Positions 1 through 7,582 of a stretch of DNA of 64,000 bases are shown in pieces. Both the position numbers and the translations under genes were made by a program. Where the stretch lies: assembly GCF_011612265.2 (NCBI RefSeq), contig NZ_CP050134.2, positions 2,170,001-2,234,000 on the forward strand. Reading direction: 5' to 3'. Under the pieces are notes generated by a model, which did no database searches, had not been told where the DNA came from, and saw only the letters and a list, made by a program, of their open reading frames with translations. The number at the start of each line of letters is the position of its first letter. Position 1 is the first letter of the stretch. The DNA comes from Corynebacterium matruchotii. GTDB lineage: Bacteria; Actinomycetota; Actinomycetes; Mycobacteriales; Mycobacteriaceae.

Positions 1-436
1 TGGGGTCTTCTCGGACAGCAGCTTCCCTGTCGATTGTAACAAGCAGGTATTGCGGCACGAGTTGCCCGACTAGCCCCCCGCCCCATTCCGCTACCACCAC
101 GGCATCGTCCAGCTCAGTGTCTAAATCCAGGGAGTCGAGACCGCCTGATGCATCATGGTCCAAGAGTCGGTAGGCGTCAACATGTATGAGCGTGGGACCA
201 CCGCTGAGAGATGGGTGTTCCCGGGCGATGATAAATGTTGGTGACGTTACTCGGCCTTTCACACCCATTCCGCGAGCCAAGCCTTGGGTGAAGGTAGTTT
301 TACCCGCCCCTACCGGACCATCGAGAATCACCACGTCACCAGCCTCCAGGGCGGCACCGAGCTCGGCAGCTAACTCCTGCGTGTCTTCCGGGGTCTCTAG
401 CCTGCGACTACCGGATGTTGGGAACATATCACGCAT
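1..436 (-). CDS. tsaE: tRNA threonylcarbamoyladenosine biosynthesis ATPase TsaE (partial, C-terminus beyond the window edge)
   Basis: TsaE is the small P-loop ATPase that works with TsaB and TsaD to make the t6A37 modification of ANN-decoding tRNAs in the cytoplasm. The reading frame from the ATG at 436 runs open off the left edge. It contains the Walker A motif GPVGAGKTT near residue 41, the family motif TSPTF, the HVDAYRL segment and an EWG motif, in the order expected for TsaE. The start overlaps the last 8 bases of alr, so the two genes are probably co-transcribed; alr-tsaE adjacency is usual in actinobacteria. A second in-frame ATG at 427 is also possible. Only about 145 residues are present, so the C-terminal end cannot be judged. 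Confidence 0.95.
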   Translation of the reverse strand, partial: MRDMFPTSGSRRLETPEDTQELAAELGAALEAGDVVILDGPVGAGKTTFTQGLARGMGVKGRVTSPTFIIAREHPSLSGGPTLIHVDAYRLLDHDASGGLDSLDLDTELDDAVVVAEWGGGLVGQLVPQYLLVTIDREAAVREDP

Positions 437-1589
437 GCTGACCCCCAAGGTAGCGGCGCACGGTGCGTCCTGTTGGCGCGCAAATCACCGCATAATTAAT
501 GTCTTGAATCCTTGAGGCCAACTCGGTGGCGCTCATGCCGCCAGGCCCGAAGATAATTGCTTCATCACCTGGGCGTACGTTGTGTGGGTTATCCCCCAAA
601 TCAATGACAAACTGATCCATGCATATCCGCCCTACCTGCGGATACCTGTGCCCACCAATGGTGACTTCCACGTGATTTTGGGCGCGCCGCGGCAACCCAT
701 CGGCATAACCTGCGGGAATGACCGCCAAGTACCCCGGCTTGGCTGCCCGCCAGGTGAGGTTATAGCTGGTCCCTTCACCTGGTTCGATGGGTTTAACCAC
801 GGTTACCTTCCCAACCCAGCTCATTGCAGGTTGCAAGCCATAATCGTTGCCATCGGCGAGCGGGCTATAACCATAAACAGCGAGTCCAGGGCGAACCATC
901 TCGTGGTAAAAATCGGGGCGAGTGAGCACTGCGGGCGAATTGCTGAGGTGGTTGACGGGCAGCTCTAAACCGAGTTTTCGACCCAGGGCAATGGCCCGAT
1001 TGAATGCGGCGGCTTGGGTATCGTTGGCCGGGTTACCGGGTTCATCAGCGCAGGCCAGGTGGCTCATGACCCCAGTTACCTCAATGTTCCCAGTCGCAGT
1101 GCCCGCATCCTTAAGCAGGGTGAATACCGCCTCCCATTGGGATTCATCCACGCCCGAACGATGTAACCCCGTATCAATTTTTATGGTAGTTTGGACGAGT
1201 TTTTCCGGCTTGCCAGCAGCATACTTCACGATGGCCTGAGCGTGAGCCATGGAAACCACCGCCAGATGAATGTTAGCGTCTAGGGCAGCAGCAAAATCCT
1301 GTTCAGGCGACCAAATCCAACACAATATGGGAGCGGTAATACCGGCTTCGCGGAGTTCTAAGGCTTCGGCAAGAGTGGCCACACCTAATTGGTCGGCACC
1401 ATTAGCTAGGACTGTGCGAGCAACGGGAATCGCTCCGTGATTATAGCCATCCGCTTTCACCACACACATTAATTGCGCTGGCTGAACCAGGTTTTTGAGG
1501 ATCCGAGTATTGGTTGCTATGGCATCTAGGTCGATGACGGTTTCCAACAAATTCACGACAACCATTGTGCCATCAGGAGCGTAAAGCAC
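429..1589 (-). CDS. alr: Alanine racemase
   Basis: PLP-dependent, cytoplasmic interconversion of L- and D-alanine for peptidoglycan synthesis. The PLP-binding lysine is K45 in VVKADGYNHG, the second catalytic base is the tyrosine of GYADG (about residue 295), and the arginine of GLHRSG (about 144) matches the conserved PLP-facing arginine. RICMDQF near 321 is the usual C-terminal domain signature. Length (386 aa) is normal. The start is uncertain: the frame opens with GTG at 1589, but ATG at 1565 or the following GTG before NLLETVIDLDAI would match the usual N-terminus better, and none has a clear ribosome-binding site. The gene overlaps tsaE by 8 bases. Confidence 0.96.
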   Translation of the reverse strand: MLYAPDGTMVVVNLLETVIDLDAIATNTRILKNLVQPAQLMCVVKADGYNHGAIPVARTVLANGADQLGVATLAEALELREAGITAPILCWIWSPEQDFAAALDANIHLAVVSMAHAQAIVKYAAGKPEKLVQTTIKIDTGLHRSGVDESQWEAVFTLLKDAGTATGNIEVTGVMSHLACADEPGNPANDTQAAAFNRAIALGRKLGLELPVNHLSNSPAVLTRPDFYHEMVRPGLAVYGYSPLADGNDYGLQPAMSWVGKVTVVKPIEPGEGTSYNLTWRAAKPGYLAVIPAGYADGLPRRAQNHVEVTIGGHRYPQVGRICMDQFVIDLGDNPHNVRPGDEAIIFGPGGMSATELASRIQDINYAVICAPTGRTVRRYLGGQHA

Positions 1590-1794
1590 CGAACTGAAAG
1601 CATCTTCACGATGCCACCAAGCTTGCTTTACTATCGGAATCTAATGAACTACATAATGAGCTGCAGCAACAGTCAAGTACAAAAGCTGGTTTCAGACATG
1701 ACGAGTACATGCCAACACTTGCTGATGTCCGCCAACATCTGCCAACGCCTCCCTGCGCCTACTAGCTGGTGCCCACATGCTACTCATATCACAT

Positions 1795-1884
1795 GTGCTG
1801 AGCTGGAGTTCTGGTTAGAAGCGTTCCTACACGCCACAAACCCCCAGGCAGAAAAACAGCACAATCGTTACCCCAGCTCAGCAC
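1795..1884 (+). repeat. Inverted-repeat element, copy A1
   Basis: Begins GTGCTGAGCTGGAGTT and ends CCCCAGCTCAGCAC, so the termini are inverted repeats 90 bp apart. The internal sequence CTGGTTAGAAGCGTTCCTAC is shared with the copy at 7371 and, in reverse orientation and more diverged, with the copy at 9406. No coding potential. Confidence 0.85.
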
Positions 1885-2004
1885 AATTGCGACAACACAC
1901 CTCACAAGCGATAGCAACCTCGAAGCCCAGTGAAACCACGTGCAAACCCCGCAAAACCACCCGAAAACCACCTTCAAACCCCACACACCACCCCGTAGCA
2001 TAAC

Positions 2005-2093
2005 TGCTGAGCTGGAGTTTAGCCACGGCCATCACACAACCCCAGGTGGCCCCAGCCGGAATAATGCCGCACAGCCACTACTCCAGCTCAGCA
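2005..2093 (+). repeat. Inverted-repeat element, copy B1
   Basis: Starts TGCTGAGCTGGAGTTT and ends CTCCAGCTCAGCA. The interior (CCCCAGGTGGCCCCAGCCGG) matches the copy at 7583-7674. It lies immediately 3' of nadR in the alr-nadR gap. Confidence 0.8.
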
Positions 2094-2199
2094 TTCAAGC
2101 TACCACCAGCAATCAAGGGGCAATCGAGGGGGCGATCAAGGCGATCAGGACAATCAACGACTGCGGGGCAGAAAAATCATGACGATTCTGGCCGTTCAC

Positions 2200-3186
2200 T
2201 CACACAATTCGTCCCGCTACCGTGATGGCAGCCTTGATGAATGGCATTGCACGTTCCATGCGCTCCGCAACACTACCGCTCACCACCACGGAGGGTACGT
2301 CTTCAGCCGCGGCCGCATCCACAAACCACTGGTGCATTTCATGGCGAATGTGTTCGCCATCCCGGATACCGTCTTGGACGAAGGGGATTTCATCACCAGT
2401 GATAATATACAGGTCAGCCCGGTCGCGGTTAGCGATGTTTCGCATGGTGTCGGTGACGTGCCCGAGATAGCGTCGCTGCCATTGCAGAGTGGCCCAAGCA
2501 TTGGTATCACAGATAATGACACCATCACTACGAGCCGCCATGGTGTTTTCGTATTGTTGTTGTAGGACACCGATGCGATGAAAATCATCGTCGGTCCAGG
2601 TGTAGTCGGTTGTGAGGATGGATTCGGTGTAGTATCGACCCACTTCAGGAACCCATTCCACGCCCAGTTCTTCGGCAATTGCACGAGTGAGGGTGGTGGT
2701 TCCGGTGGATTCGGCGCCAACAACTACGATGCGTGCGGCAAGCCCGGCGCGCACGGGATCGGAGAGGTATTGCCAGTTTCCAAAGAGGTCGGTCCGAATT
2801 TTGGTGCCGGATATGGGGTAGCGGTTTCGATTGTGGTCCACGGAAATGTGGGTAGCACCCATGTGGTAGGCCCACGTATCCCCGTAGGTTTCGCTGGTGA
2901 AGACGGCATCGGGAACGTAGTGGAGAAATTTGGTTGTGTGGGCGGCCCAGGCAATGGAATCGTCATCTTTCCCAATGTCCGGGATGACACGCAAATTGGC
3001 ATCGGGGTGGACAGCGGCAAGCCAATCCCGGCGATGTTCTGCTGGGATTTTCTCACCAGGGTTGTCGACCACCAGGACATCAACGTGGTCGCTGTTTCTT
3101 AGGGCGGTGTCGATGAGATGATGGTGTCCGACGTGGGGTGGGTAGAATTTTCCGATGACAACGCTACGCGGATAGTGGTGGGTCAT
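2200..3186 (-). CDS. nadR: NadR-type bifunctional NMN adenylyltransferase / ribosylnicotinamide kinase
   Basis: Converts imported nicotinamide riboside to NMN and then NAD in the cytoplasm. The N-terminal nucleotidyltransferase domain shows GKFYPPHVGHH (residues 12-22, HxGH class) and ISGTKIR (125-131). The C-terminal kinase-like domain starts near residue 152. The N-terminal repressor HTH of enterobacterial NadR is absent, so this is the enzyme-only form. Odd: the P-loop reads GAESTGTTT (158-166), with threonine where the Walker lysine of GxxxxGKS/T is expected. The ATG at 3186 directly follows the pnuC stop, so pnuC-nadR is one operon, consistent with uptake plus phosphorylation. The ordering of domains and both adenylyltransferase motifs make the family secure. 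Confidence 0.93.
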   Translation of the reverse strand: MTHHYPRSVVIGKFYPPHVGHHHLIDTALRNSDHVDVLVVDNPGEKIPAEHRRDWLAAVHPDANLRVIPDIGKDDDSIAWAAHTTKFLHYVPDAVFTSETYGDTWAYHMGATHISVDHNRNRYPISGTKIRTDLFGNWQYLSDPVRAGLAARIVVVGAESTGTTTLTRAIAEELGVEWVPEVGRYYTESILTTDYTWTDDDFHRIGVLQQQYENTMAARSDGVIICDTNAWATLQWQRRYLGHVTDTMRNIANRDRADLYIITGDEIPFVQDGIRDGEHIRHEMHQWFVDAAAAEDVPSVVVSGSVAERMERAMPFIKAAITVAGRIV

Positions 3187-3885
3187 TTAGTTACGCACCT
3201 CCGCTGGGATTTTCTGTTTGTGCACAGTTGGTTCCGGGGTGTTTTGGTGGTTTTTCCAGTCCCACCAGCCGTAGAAGGCGTTGATGAGGAAGATGGCGTA
3301 GAGGATAGCAACGAAGGGGACATGTTTATGCCAATAGAGTCCGACAGCGATGACGTCGAGGATGATCCATAGGTACCAGGATTCGAGTTTGCGACGCATC
3401 ATGAGGTATTGAGCTGCGAACGCGGTAGTGGTGGTAATGGAGTCGAGGATGGGGAAGTCGGCGGGTGTGGGGAATTGCGCTGGGAGCCAGAGGTGAATGT
3501 TGGCGATGACGAGCCCGAGGGCAATGCCGCTGACAAGGATGGCGCCGACCCACATGAGGTTGTGACTCAGGGGCATGGTGGTGATGGTGACTTTATTGTG
3601 ATCGTCTTTGGAGTTCGTGCGGGCGGCCCACAGGTACCAGCCGATCACTCCAGTGATGAAATAGTACACTTGTTCGGCCATGTCGGCGTAGAGGTTGATT
3701 TGGTAGAAGAGGAAGCCGAAGAGAATGACGCCAATAATGCCAATGGGCCAGGTGAGAATGTTGCGTCGGGCCGCCAGGATGACTGCAGCAAGGTTAAAAA
3801 TGGTACCGGAAAGCTCCAGCCAGCTAATTTGATAACCAAGCACGTCGAAGGCGATATTTGTGACGCTGAAGAAGTCGCTGAGCAT
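3187..3885 (-). CDS. pnuC: Nicotinamide riboside transporter PnuC
   Basis: A 232-residue integral membrane protein of the PnuC family with about seven hydrophobic segments. The N-terminal region ISWLELSGTIFNLAAVILAA and the WPIGIIG and YYFITGVIGWYLW stretches are characteristic. It facilitates entry of nicotinamide riboside, which is trapped by the kinase activity of the adjacent NadR. The ATG at 3885 lies only 6 bases from the -10 hexamer, so the message is probably leaderless or nearly so. An NrtR-like operator is embedded in the promoter. The stop codon abuts the nadR start. Confidence 0.93.
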   Translation of the reverse strand: MLSDFFSVTNIAFDVLGYQISWLELSGTIFNLAAVILAARRNILTWPIGIIGVILFGFLFYQINLYADMAEQVYYFITGVIGWYLWAARTNSKDDHNKVTITTMPLSHNLMWVGAILVSGIALGLVIANIHLWLPAQFPTPADFPILDSITTTTAFAAQYLMMRRKLESWYLWIILDVIAVGLYWHKHVPFVAILYAIFLINAFYGWWDWKNHQNTPEPTVHKQKIPAEVRN

Positions 3886-3891
3886 ACCCCC

Positions 3892-3921
3892 ATAGTAAGT
3901 GTCATTTTTACACTAAGTCAA
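3892..3921 (-). promoter_or_regulatory. pnuC-nadR promoter with embedded NrtR-like operator
   Basis: On the minus strand, TTGACT (3921-3916) and TACTAT (3897-3892) are separated by 18 bases and precede the pnuC ATG by 6 bases. The spacer contains an inverted repeat, TTAGTGT-N7-ACACTTA (3896-3916), resembling known NrtR operators built on a GTGT...ACAC dyad. A regulator bound there would cover the space between the -35 and -10 elements. The NrtR-family gene is the next gene upstream. Confidence 0.75.
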
Positions 3922-3954
3922 GCTTTGCGGCGCCCACCCCCAGCGTCGCAAAGC
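3922..3954 (-). terminator. Hairpin after nrtR
   Basis: GCTTTGCG and CGCAAAGC (3922-3929 / 3947-3954) form an 8-bp stem just downstream of the nrtR stop. There is no U-tract, so termination is likely weak or this is a different structure. It abuts the -35 box of pnuC. Confidence 0.4.
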
Positions 3955-3957
3955 AAA

Positions 3958-4635
3958 CTACAGGGAAATAAAATTGAAAATCTCCAGCTCAGAAGAGTTA
4001 AACCGATAGAGCTTCGCCGGCCGGTGCGCCCCTTCGGCCCACATGTCACCAGTCTCGGTCACCAACCCCAGCCGCAGAAACTTCTTGCGGAAATTCCGCT
4101 TATCCACAAACCGACCCAGCACCGCCTCATAAGCCGTCTGCACCTGACTGAGCGTAAACGTCTCTCCCAATAACCCCGAAACTGCGTTCGAATAGCTTAA
4201 CTTTGCGATTAACCGATCCCGCCCATACGCAATAATCTCTTGATGATCAAACGCCACCTGAGGCAATGAATCAACCGACCACAACGCATGCGTGCAATCC
4301 CCACCCGACAGCGACAGGTTATACCCACAACCCAAATACACCACACTCACCGCATGCCCACGGGGATCCCGCGCCACCGTATCTACCGTCACCAACTGCT
4401 CAAAAAACCCTAATCGCTGACCAATGTCCATCCCCACCTTGGTTTTCATCACTCGCTCCACCGCCTGCGTGGTGGTTTCCCCCGCAGCATTATAGCCCCC
4501 CGGCAACGCCCATTCACCCTGAAACGGTGGCGCCGTACGGTTGATGAGCAGGACCTTCAACTGCGCGTCTTCAACGCAAAACACCACCATGTCCACGGTG
4601 AGAGTAGGAGGGTGATAATCACTAGTGTTAGCCAT
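3958..4635 (-). CDS. nrtR: NrtR-family transcriptional regulator (Nudix-like domain plus winged HTH)
   Basis: A regulator of NAD biosynthesis genes that senses NAD-derived ligands through an inactive Nudix fold; the C. glutamicum member is known as NdnR. The N-terminal domain has the Nudix arrangement (VVFCVEDAQLKVLLINR, then GEWALPGGY) but its Nudix box is replaced by AAGETTTQAVERVMKTKVG, lacking the catalytic REx2EE glutamates. The C-terminal half carries the typical YxxxxxGRFVDKRNFRKKFLRLGLV winged-helix signature and YRF ending. The ATG at 4635 is preceded by GGAAG at good spacing; longer frames lack support. Its neighbour is pnuC-nadR with a matching operator, so repression of that operon is the likely job. 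Confidence 0.92.
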   Translation of the reverse strand: MANTSDYHPPTLTVDMVVFCVEDAQLKVLLINRTAPPFQGEWALPGGYNAAGETTTQAVERVMKTKVGMDIGQRLGFFEQLVTVDTVARDPRGHAVSVVYLGCGYNLSLSGGDCTHALWSVDSLPQVAFDHQEIIAYGRDRLIAKLSYSNAVSGLLGETFTLSQVQTAYEAVLGRFVDKRNFRKKFLRLGLVTETGDMWAEGAHRPAKLYRFNSSELEIFNFISL

Positions 4636-4735
4636 AATTACTTCCAGCCTAACATTGATATCTGCTACAAATTGGCGGAAAGAATGCAGCAGAAAAATAA
4701 CCACTCACCACCAAATATCGACTACCCTTAACACC

Positions 4736-5599
4736 GTGGCTGAGAATCTATCCAAACTGATGAGCAAGCTGTCAAAACGCGGCCCGCACCGAGTCATGGT
4801 CGGCAACCTCGACTACGTGGGATTACCGGGAAAACTCTATACCCCATCGGAGGGAAAACAATTGCCGGCCATCGCCTTTGGGCACGACTGGCTCAAAGAC
4901 GTCAAGGCCTACCACGCGGCACTCCGACACTTCGCCAGTTGGGGAATCGTCGTGGTCGCCCCCAACACCGAAAAAAACTTCAACCCTAACCATCGCGGAT
5001 TCGCATCCGACCTGGAGACCTGCCTGCAAATCGCCACCGGCGTCAAACTAGGCAACGGTAACGTCTCGGTCGCCCCGGGCCGCCTAGGCCTGGTGGGACA
5101 TGGCATGGGGGGCGGGGCCGCCGTACTGGCCGCGGCAGGCCGACCCAATGTGGGCGCAGTCGTGGCAGCCTACCCGTCATCGGTAACCCCCAGTGCAGAA
5201 GCCGCAGCAGCCTCAGTCACCGCGCCGGGGCTCATCCTAGGCACAGGGGAATATGCGGTGCTTGATTTCGGCAATCCCGCAGCTATCGCGGCGAAATGGA
5301 AAGGCGAGGTGGCCTATCGAGAAATCACCGGTGCCGACCAAAGTGCTTTGGCCCACGACCCTGTGGCGAAACTCTTGACTGGCCAGGGCACGAAGGCGAA
5401 CGTTCGAGAGAAGGTGTGTGGGCTCATCACCGGCTTCCTGTTGGCTACCTTGGGGTCGGATAAAAAGTACCAGGGTTTTACCGCAGCCAACGCCTATGCG
5501 AAGAATCCAGTGCCATTCCGTCACACCGCCGATGTGGTGTCGTTCACCGGCTCGAAGCTGCTGGAAAAAGCCGACTTTGCCCAGACGTCATCGACGTAG
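4736..5599 (+). CDS. Alpha/beta-hydrolase-fold protein (dienelactone hydrolase-like) lacking the usual nucleophile
   Basis: A 287-residue protein with the alpha/beta-hydrolase layout: GxPGKLYTP strand, FGHDW oxyanion loop, then the nucleophile-elbow region GLVGHGMGGGAAVLAA. In relatives such as PET-hydrolase-like and dienelactone hydrolases the elbow is GHSMG; here the central residue is glycine (G123), so ordinary Ser or Cys catalysis seems impossible. I start it at GTG 4736, 7 bases after a possible -10 (TACCCT), which would make the mRNA leaderless; ATG 4760 is an alternative. It is transcribed away from nrtR and meets the small ESX-associated gene tail-to-tail with a short overlap. Substrate unknown; a binding or scaffolding role is possible. 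Confidence 0.8.
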   Translation: MAENLSKLMSKLSKRGPHRVMVGNLDYVGLPGKLYTPSEGKQLPAIAFGHDWLKDVKAYHAALRHFASWGIVVVAPNTEKNFNPNHRGFASDLETCLQIATGVKLGNGNVSVAPGRLGLVGHGMGGGAAVLAAAGRPNVGAVVAAYPSSVTPSAEAAAASVTAPGLILGTGEYAVLDFGNPAAIAAKWKGEVAYREITGADQSALAHDPVAKLLTGQGTKANVREKVCGLITGFLLATLGSDKKYQGFTAANAYAKNPVPFRHTADVVSFTGSKLLEKADFAQTSST

Positions 5600-5791
5600 A
5601 ATTCCCTTCACTCGACCCCGATGCCGCCGCACCGCACCGCTTTTCGACGTGCCCACCTCCGGTTTCGGCAGTGAGACTCGCTGTTGGGCTTGTATTTCAT
5701 CGGTGACCATTGCTAGCGATCGCTCAAACTCGGCCATTTGCCTGGCGGTTTCCTGCCGAAATTGATCCACAAACTCCTGATAATCCATCAT
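5588..5791 (-). CDS. Small charged protein, third gene of the ESX-associated operon
   Basis: A 67-residue protein beginning MDYQEFVDQFRQETARQMAEF, predicted to form an amphipathic or coiled-coil helix in the first half and ending in a very basic tail (RRHRGRVKGILRR). The ATG at 5791 overlaps the stop of the upstream gene as ATGA, which suggests translational coupling. I do not recognise a family. Its size, helical content and operon position resemble small accessory proteins found next to type VII secretion substrates, but that is inference. Confidence 0.65.
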   Translation of the reverse strand: MMDYQEFVDQFRQETARQMAEFERSLAMVTDEIQAQQRVSLPKPEVGTSKSGAVRRHRGRVKGILRR

Positions 5792-6954
5792 GACCATGCA
5801 CCCGCCTTATGCGGTTGAAAACCAACCCGTGGCGGCACCGGCGGGTCCTGTGGTGGCGCTGGCGTTGGTGGAACGCATTGCTGTACCTCTATGGGCATGA
5901 CCACCTGTGGTGGGTCAGGTGTGGGGTCGGGTTCGGGTGCGGCCTCGGGGATGGGAGCGGGATCAGGGACGGGGTCAGGTGTGGGATCGGGGACTGCTTC
6001 AGGCGCGGGGGCCTCGCTAGTCGCTAACGCCTGCCCCCCACCATCGTCCGAGACGGCTATCGTCTCCCCCGTATTTACCCCCGACGTCTCCGGTGTGGCT
6101 GGCACCGGCTGCGCAGTAATCACACCAGCATCACGCATTGGGATGGCTGGGTCGGGCTCAAACCCGCCAAAGGCCTGATGGGCTTGATGCAACCCGGCCT
6201 CCAGTCCAGCTTGCAACCCCAACTGCACCTCCGCCCGCAATTCCGCCACCATCTGTCCCATATCAGGCACTTCACCGGCGTCGTTCCCACCACGGAAGCC
6301 GGCATTACCGATGCTGCCCATACCCACGGATGCAGGCCGGGTGGCAGCTCCATCATGCATCTGATCCAACACATTCACATGCCCATGGAGTACTTTGTCA
6401 ATCCCACAATTACGCTGCTCATACACACCGCACGACCCAGTAATAGCATGGTCGATGGCCGCGCCGCCTAACGCCACTAACTTCATAAATTGGTGGGGGT
6501 TATTCGCTGAATCGATGCCACCTAACACCTCACATACCTTATCCACGCTGCTGGCAGCCTGCGTCGCCATCTGTTCGCATGAATGTTCAGCTTCCTGCCC
6601 CATGGTGGTAATGGCGGCAGCTGCCGCATGAGCATCCGACACCACGGTGTTTATCGTTTCGGCATGTCGAGCCCAATCATCCACTAACCGGAAAATCCCC
6701 TGGATAAGCTCGTGTCCAGCGAAATCTCCGATGGCGTTTGTCAGACCGGAACGAAACTGGGTGGTGAATTCCTCCGGGCACACCACCATGCCAGAACCTT
6801 GTGCAGCCGACAAAAGGCGACCAGTATTGGGTGTTTTCGAACAATCAGCCAGAGAACACAACCGATCGAATGATGCTGGCTTCCGATAAATACCACCAGA
6901 AGCCTCGCCCAAAGTAGCAATTGCACCAGCCAGAATGGTCACCGAGGCGTCCAT
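5788..6954 (-). CDS. Large helical protein with Pro/Asp-rich C-terminus, probable ESX-associated protein
   Basis: A 388-residue protein without a signal peptide. Residues 1-240 look alpha-helical and contain seven or more cysteines, unusual for a cytoplasmic actinobacterial protein. From about residue 290 the chain becomes low-complexity with repeated PDPTPDP, PDPAP and EPDPTPDPP, then a proline-rich end. Such a helical domain plus proline-rich tail recalls secreted Esp/PE-PPE-like substrates, but I see no named family. It overlaps the upstream EspC-like gene by 16 bases and is coupled to the next gene by ATGA. The promoter of this operon shares a sequence block with the esx promoter at 13.97 kb, which supports a link to ESX-4. 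Confidence 0.7.
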   Translation of the reverse strand: MDASVTILAGAIATLGEASGGIYRKPASFDRLCSLADCSKTPNTGRLLSAAQGSGMVVCPEEFTTQFRSGLTNAIGDFAGHELIQGIFRLVDDWARHAETINTVVSDAHAAAAAITTMGQEAEHSCEQMATQAASSVDKVCEVLGGIDSANNPHQFMKLVALGGAAIDHAITGSCGVYEQRNCGIDKVLHGHVNVLDQMHDGAATRPASVGMGSIGNAGFRGGNDAGEVPDMGQMVAELRAEVQLGLQAGLEAGLHQAHQAFGGFEPDPAIPMRDAGVITAQPVPATPETSGVNTGETIAVSDDGGGQALATSEAPAPEAVPDPTPDPVPDPAPIPEAAPEPDPTPDPPQVVMPIEVQQCVPPTPAPPQDPPVPPRVGFQPHKAGAWS

Positions 6955-7253
6955 GCTGCATCCCCCATCGTGTGGGCAAAATTAGCATCATGATCTGCGA
7001 ACCGCCGCACTTCCCGATGCGCGGCAGCGCACGCTTCCCGCAGTGCTGTAACATGCGCAGCCTGGTCCGCATGTAGTTGGGCATAATGATTCCGTAGTGG
7101 GGCGGCGAAATCCGCAAACTCGGTGCCTAAGTCGGTGGACTCCAGCTCGGGTGTATCTAGACCATGGGATTTCTGGGCAACAAGATAGTGGTCAATGGCT
7201 TGGAAAATGGTTTGGACTTCGTGCAGATCTACCGCAACTGAGTCAAATGGCAT
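6939..7253 (-). CDS. EspC-like ESX secretion-associated protein
   Basis: A 104-residue helical protein starting MPFDSVAVDLHEVQTIFQAID, with the size and two-helix pattern of the EspC / type VII secretion target family (about 100 aa, N-terminal VD...L motif, no signal peptide). The ATG at 7253 follows an excellent AAGGAG at 9-base spacing; the longer frame from 7277 has none. It heads a three-gene operon with overlapping genes. Expected role is as a substrate or helper of the ESX-4 apparatus encoded 6 kb away. Family assignment rests on size and pattern, so it is moderately sure. Confidence 0.7.
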   Translation of the reverse strand: MPFDSVAVDLHEVQTIFQAIDHYLVAQKSHGLDTPELESTDLGTEFADFAAPLRNHYAQLHADQAAHVTALREACAAAHREVRRFADHDANFAHTMGDAAWTPR

Positions 7254-7284
7254 GGCAATCTCCTTATAGTTGAACACGTCTACT

Positions 7285-7319
7285 ACATAATTGGACTGCC
7301 AGAACCAAATTTTGGGCTA
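7285..7319 (-). promoter_or_regulatory. Shared ESX promoter block upstream of the EspC-like operon
   Basis: On the minus strand the block reads TAGCCCAAAA, 11 variable bases, CAGTCCAA, then an AT-rich TTATGT. The same elements at identical spacing occur at 13967-14001 before the WXG100 gene; by eye 27 of 35 positions agree. It lies 32-66 bases before the EspC-like ATG, where a promoter or activator site would be expected. Confidence 0.65.
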
Positions 7320-7370
7320 CCAAATGCTCTTAGCCATGCATGCAACCCATAAAACCCCATTGCTTCATAA

Positions 7371-7461
7371 GTGCTGAGCTGGAGTTCTGGTTAGAAGCGT
7401 TCCTACACGCCGCGAATCCCCAGGGGTTGGAGGTAGTACAGCCGTTACCCCAGCTCAGCAC
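7371..7461 (+). repeat. Inverted-repeat element, copy A2
   Basis: Starts GTGCTGAGCTGGAGTT and ends CCCAGCTCAGCAC. The first 35 bases are nearly identical to the copy at 1795. It is preceded by GCTTCATAA, a flank also seen next to other copies. Confidence 0.85.
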
Positions 7462-7582
7462 AATTGTGGCAACCCACCCCACAAACAATAGCTAGTCTGA
7501 AGCCCTACGAAACCACGAGCAAACCTCGCAAAACCACCCGAAAACCGCTTTCAGGCCCCCACACACCACCACCCATAGCATA

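Larger units (their letters stand above)
1795..2093 (+). repeat. About 300-bp duplicated block containing two inverted-repeat elements (copy 1)
   Basis: The whole stretch, made of element A1, a roughly 120-bp spacer rich in AAACCACCCGAAAACC and element B1, is repeated in the same orientation at 7371-7674. The spacers are clearly homologous but diverged, so this is an old duplication or a composite element. Confidence 0.8.
1590..2199. other. Intergenic region with inverted-repeat elements
   Basis: No convincing gene lies between alr and nadR. Short frames here have no family resemblance and run through the repeat elements at 1795-1884 and 2005-2093. The stretch 1690-1760 contains an imperfect short repetition (GCCAACA spaced about 20 bases apart). 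The alr promoter should lie just above 1590, but no clear hexamers could be assigned. Confidence 0.6.
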
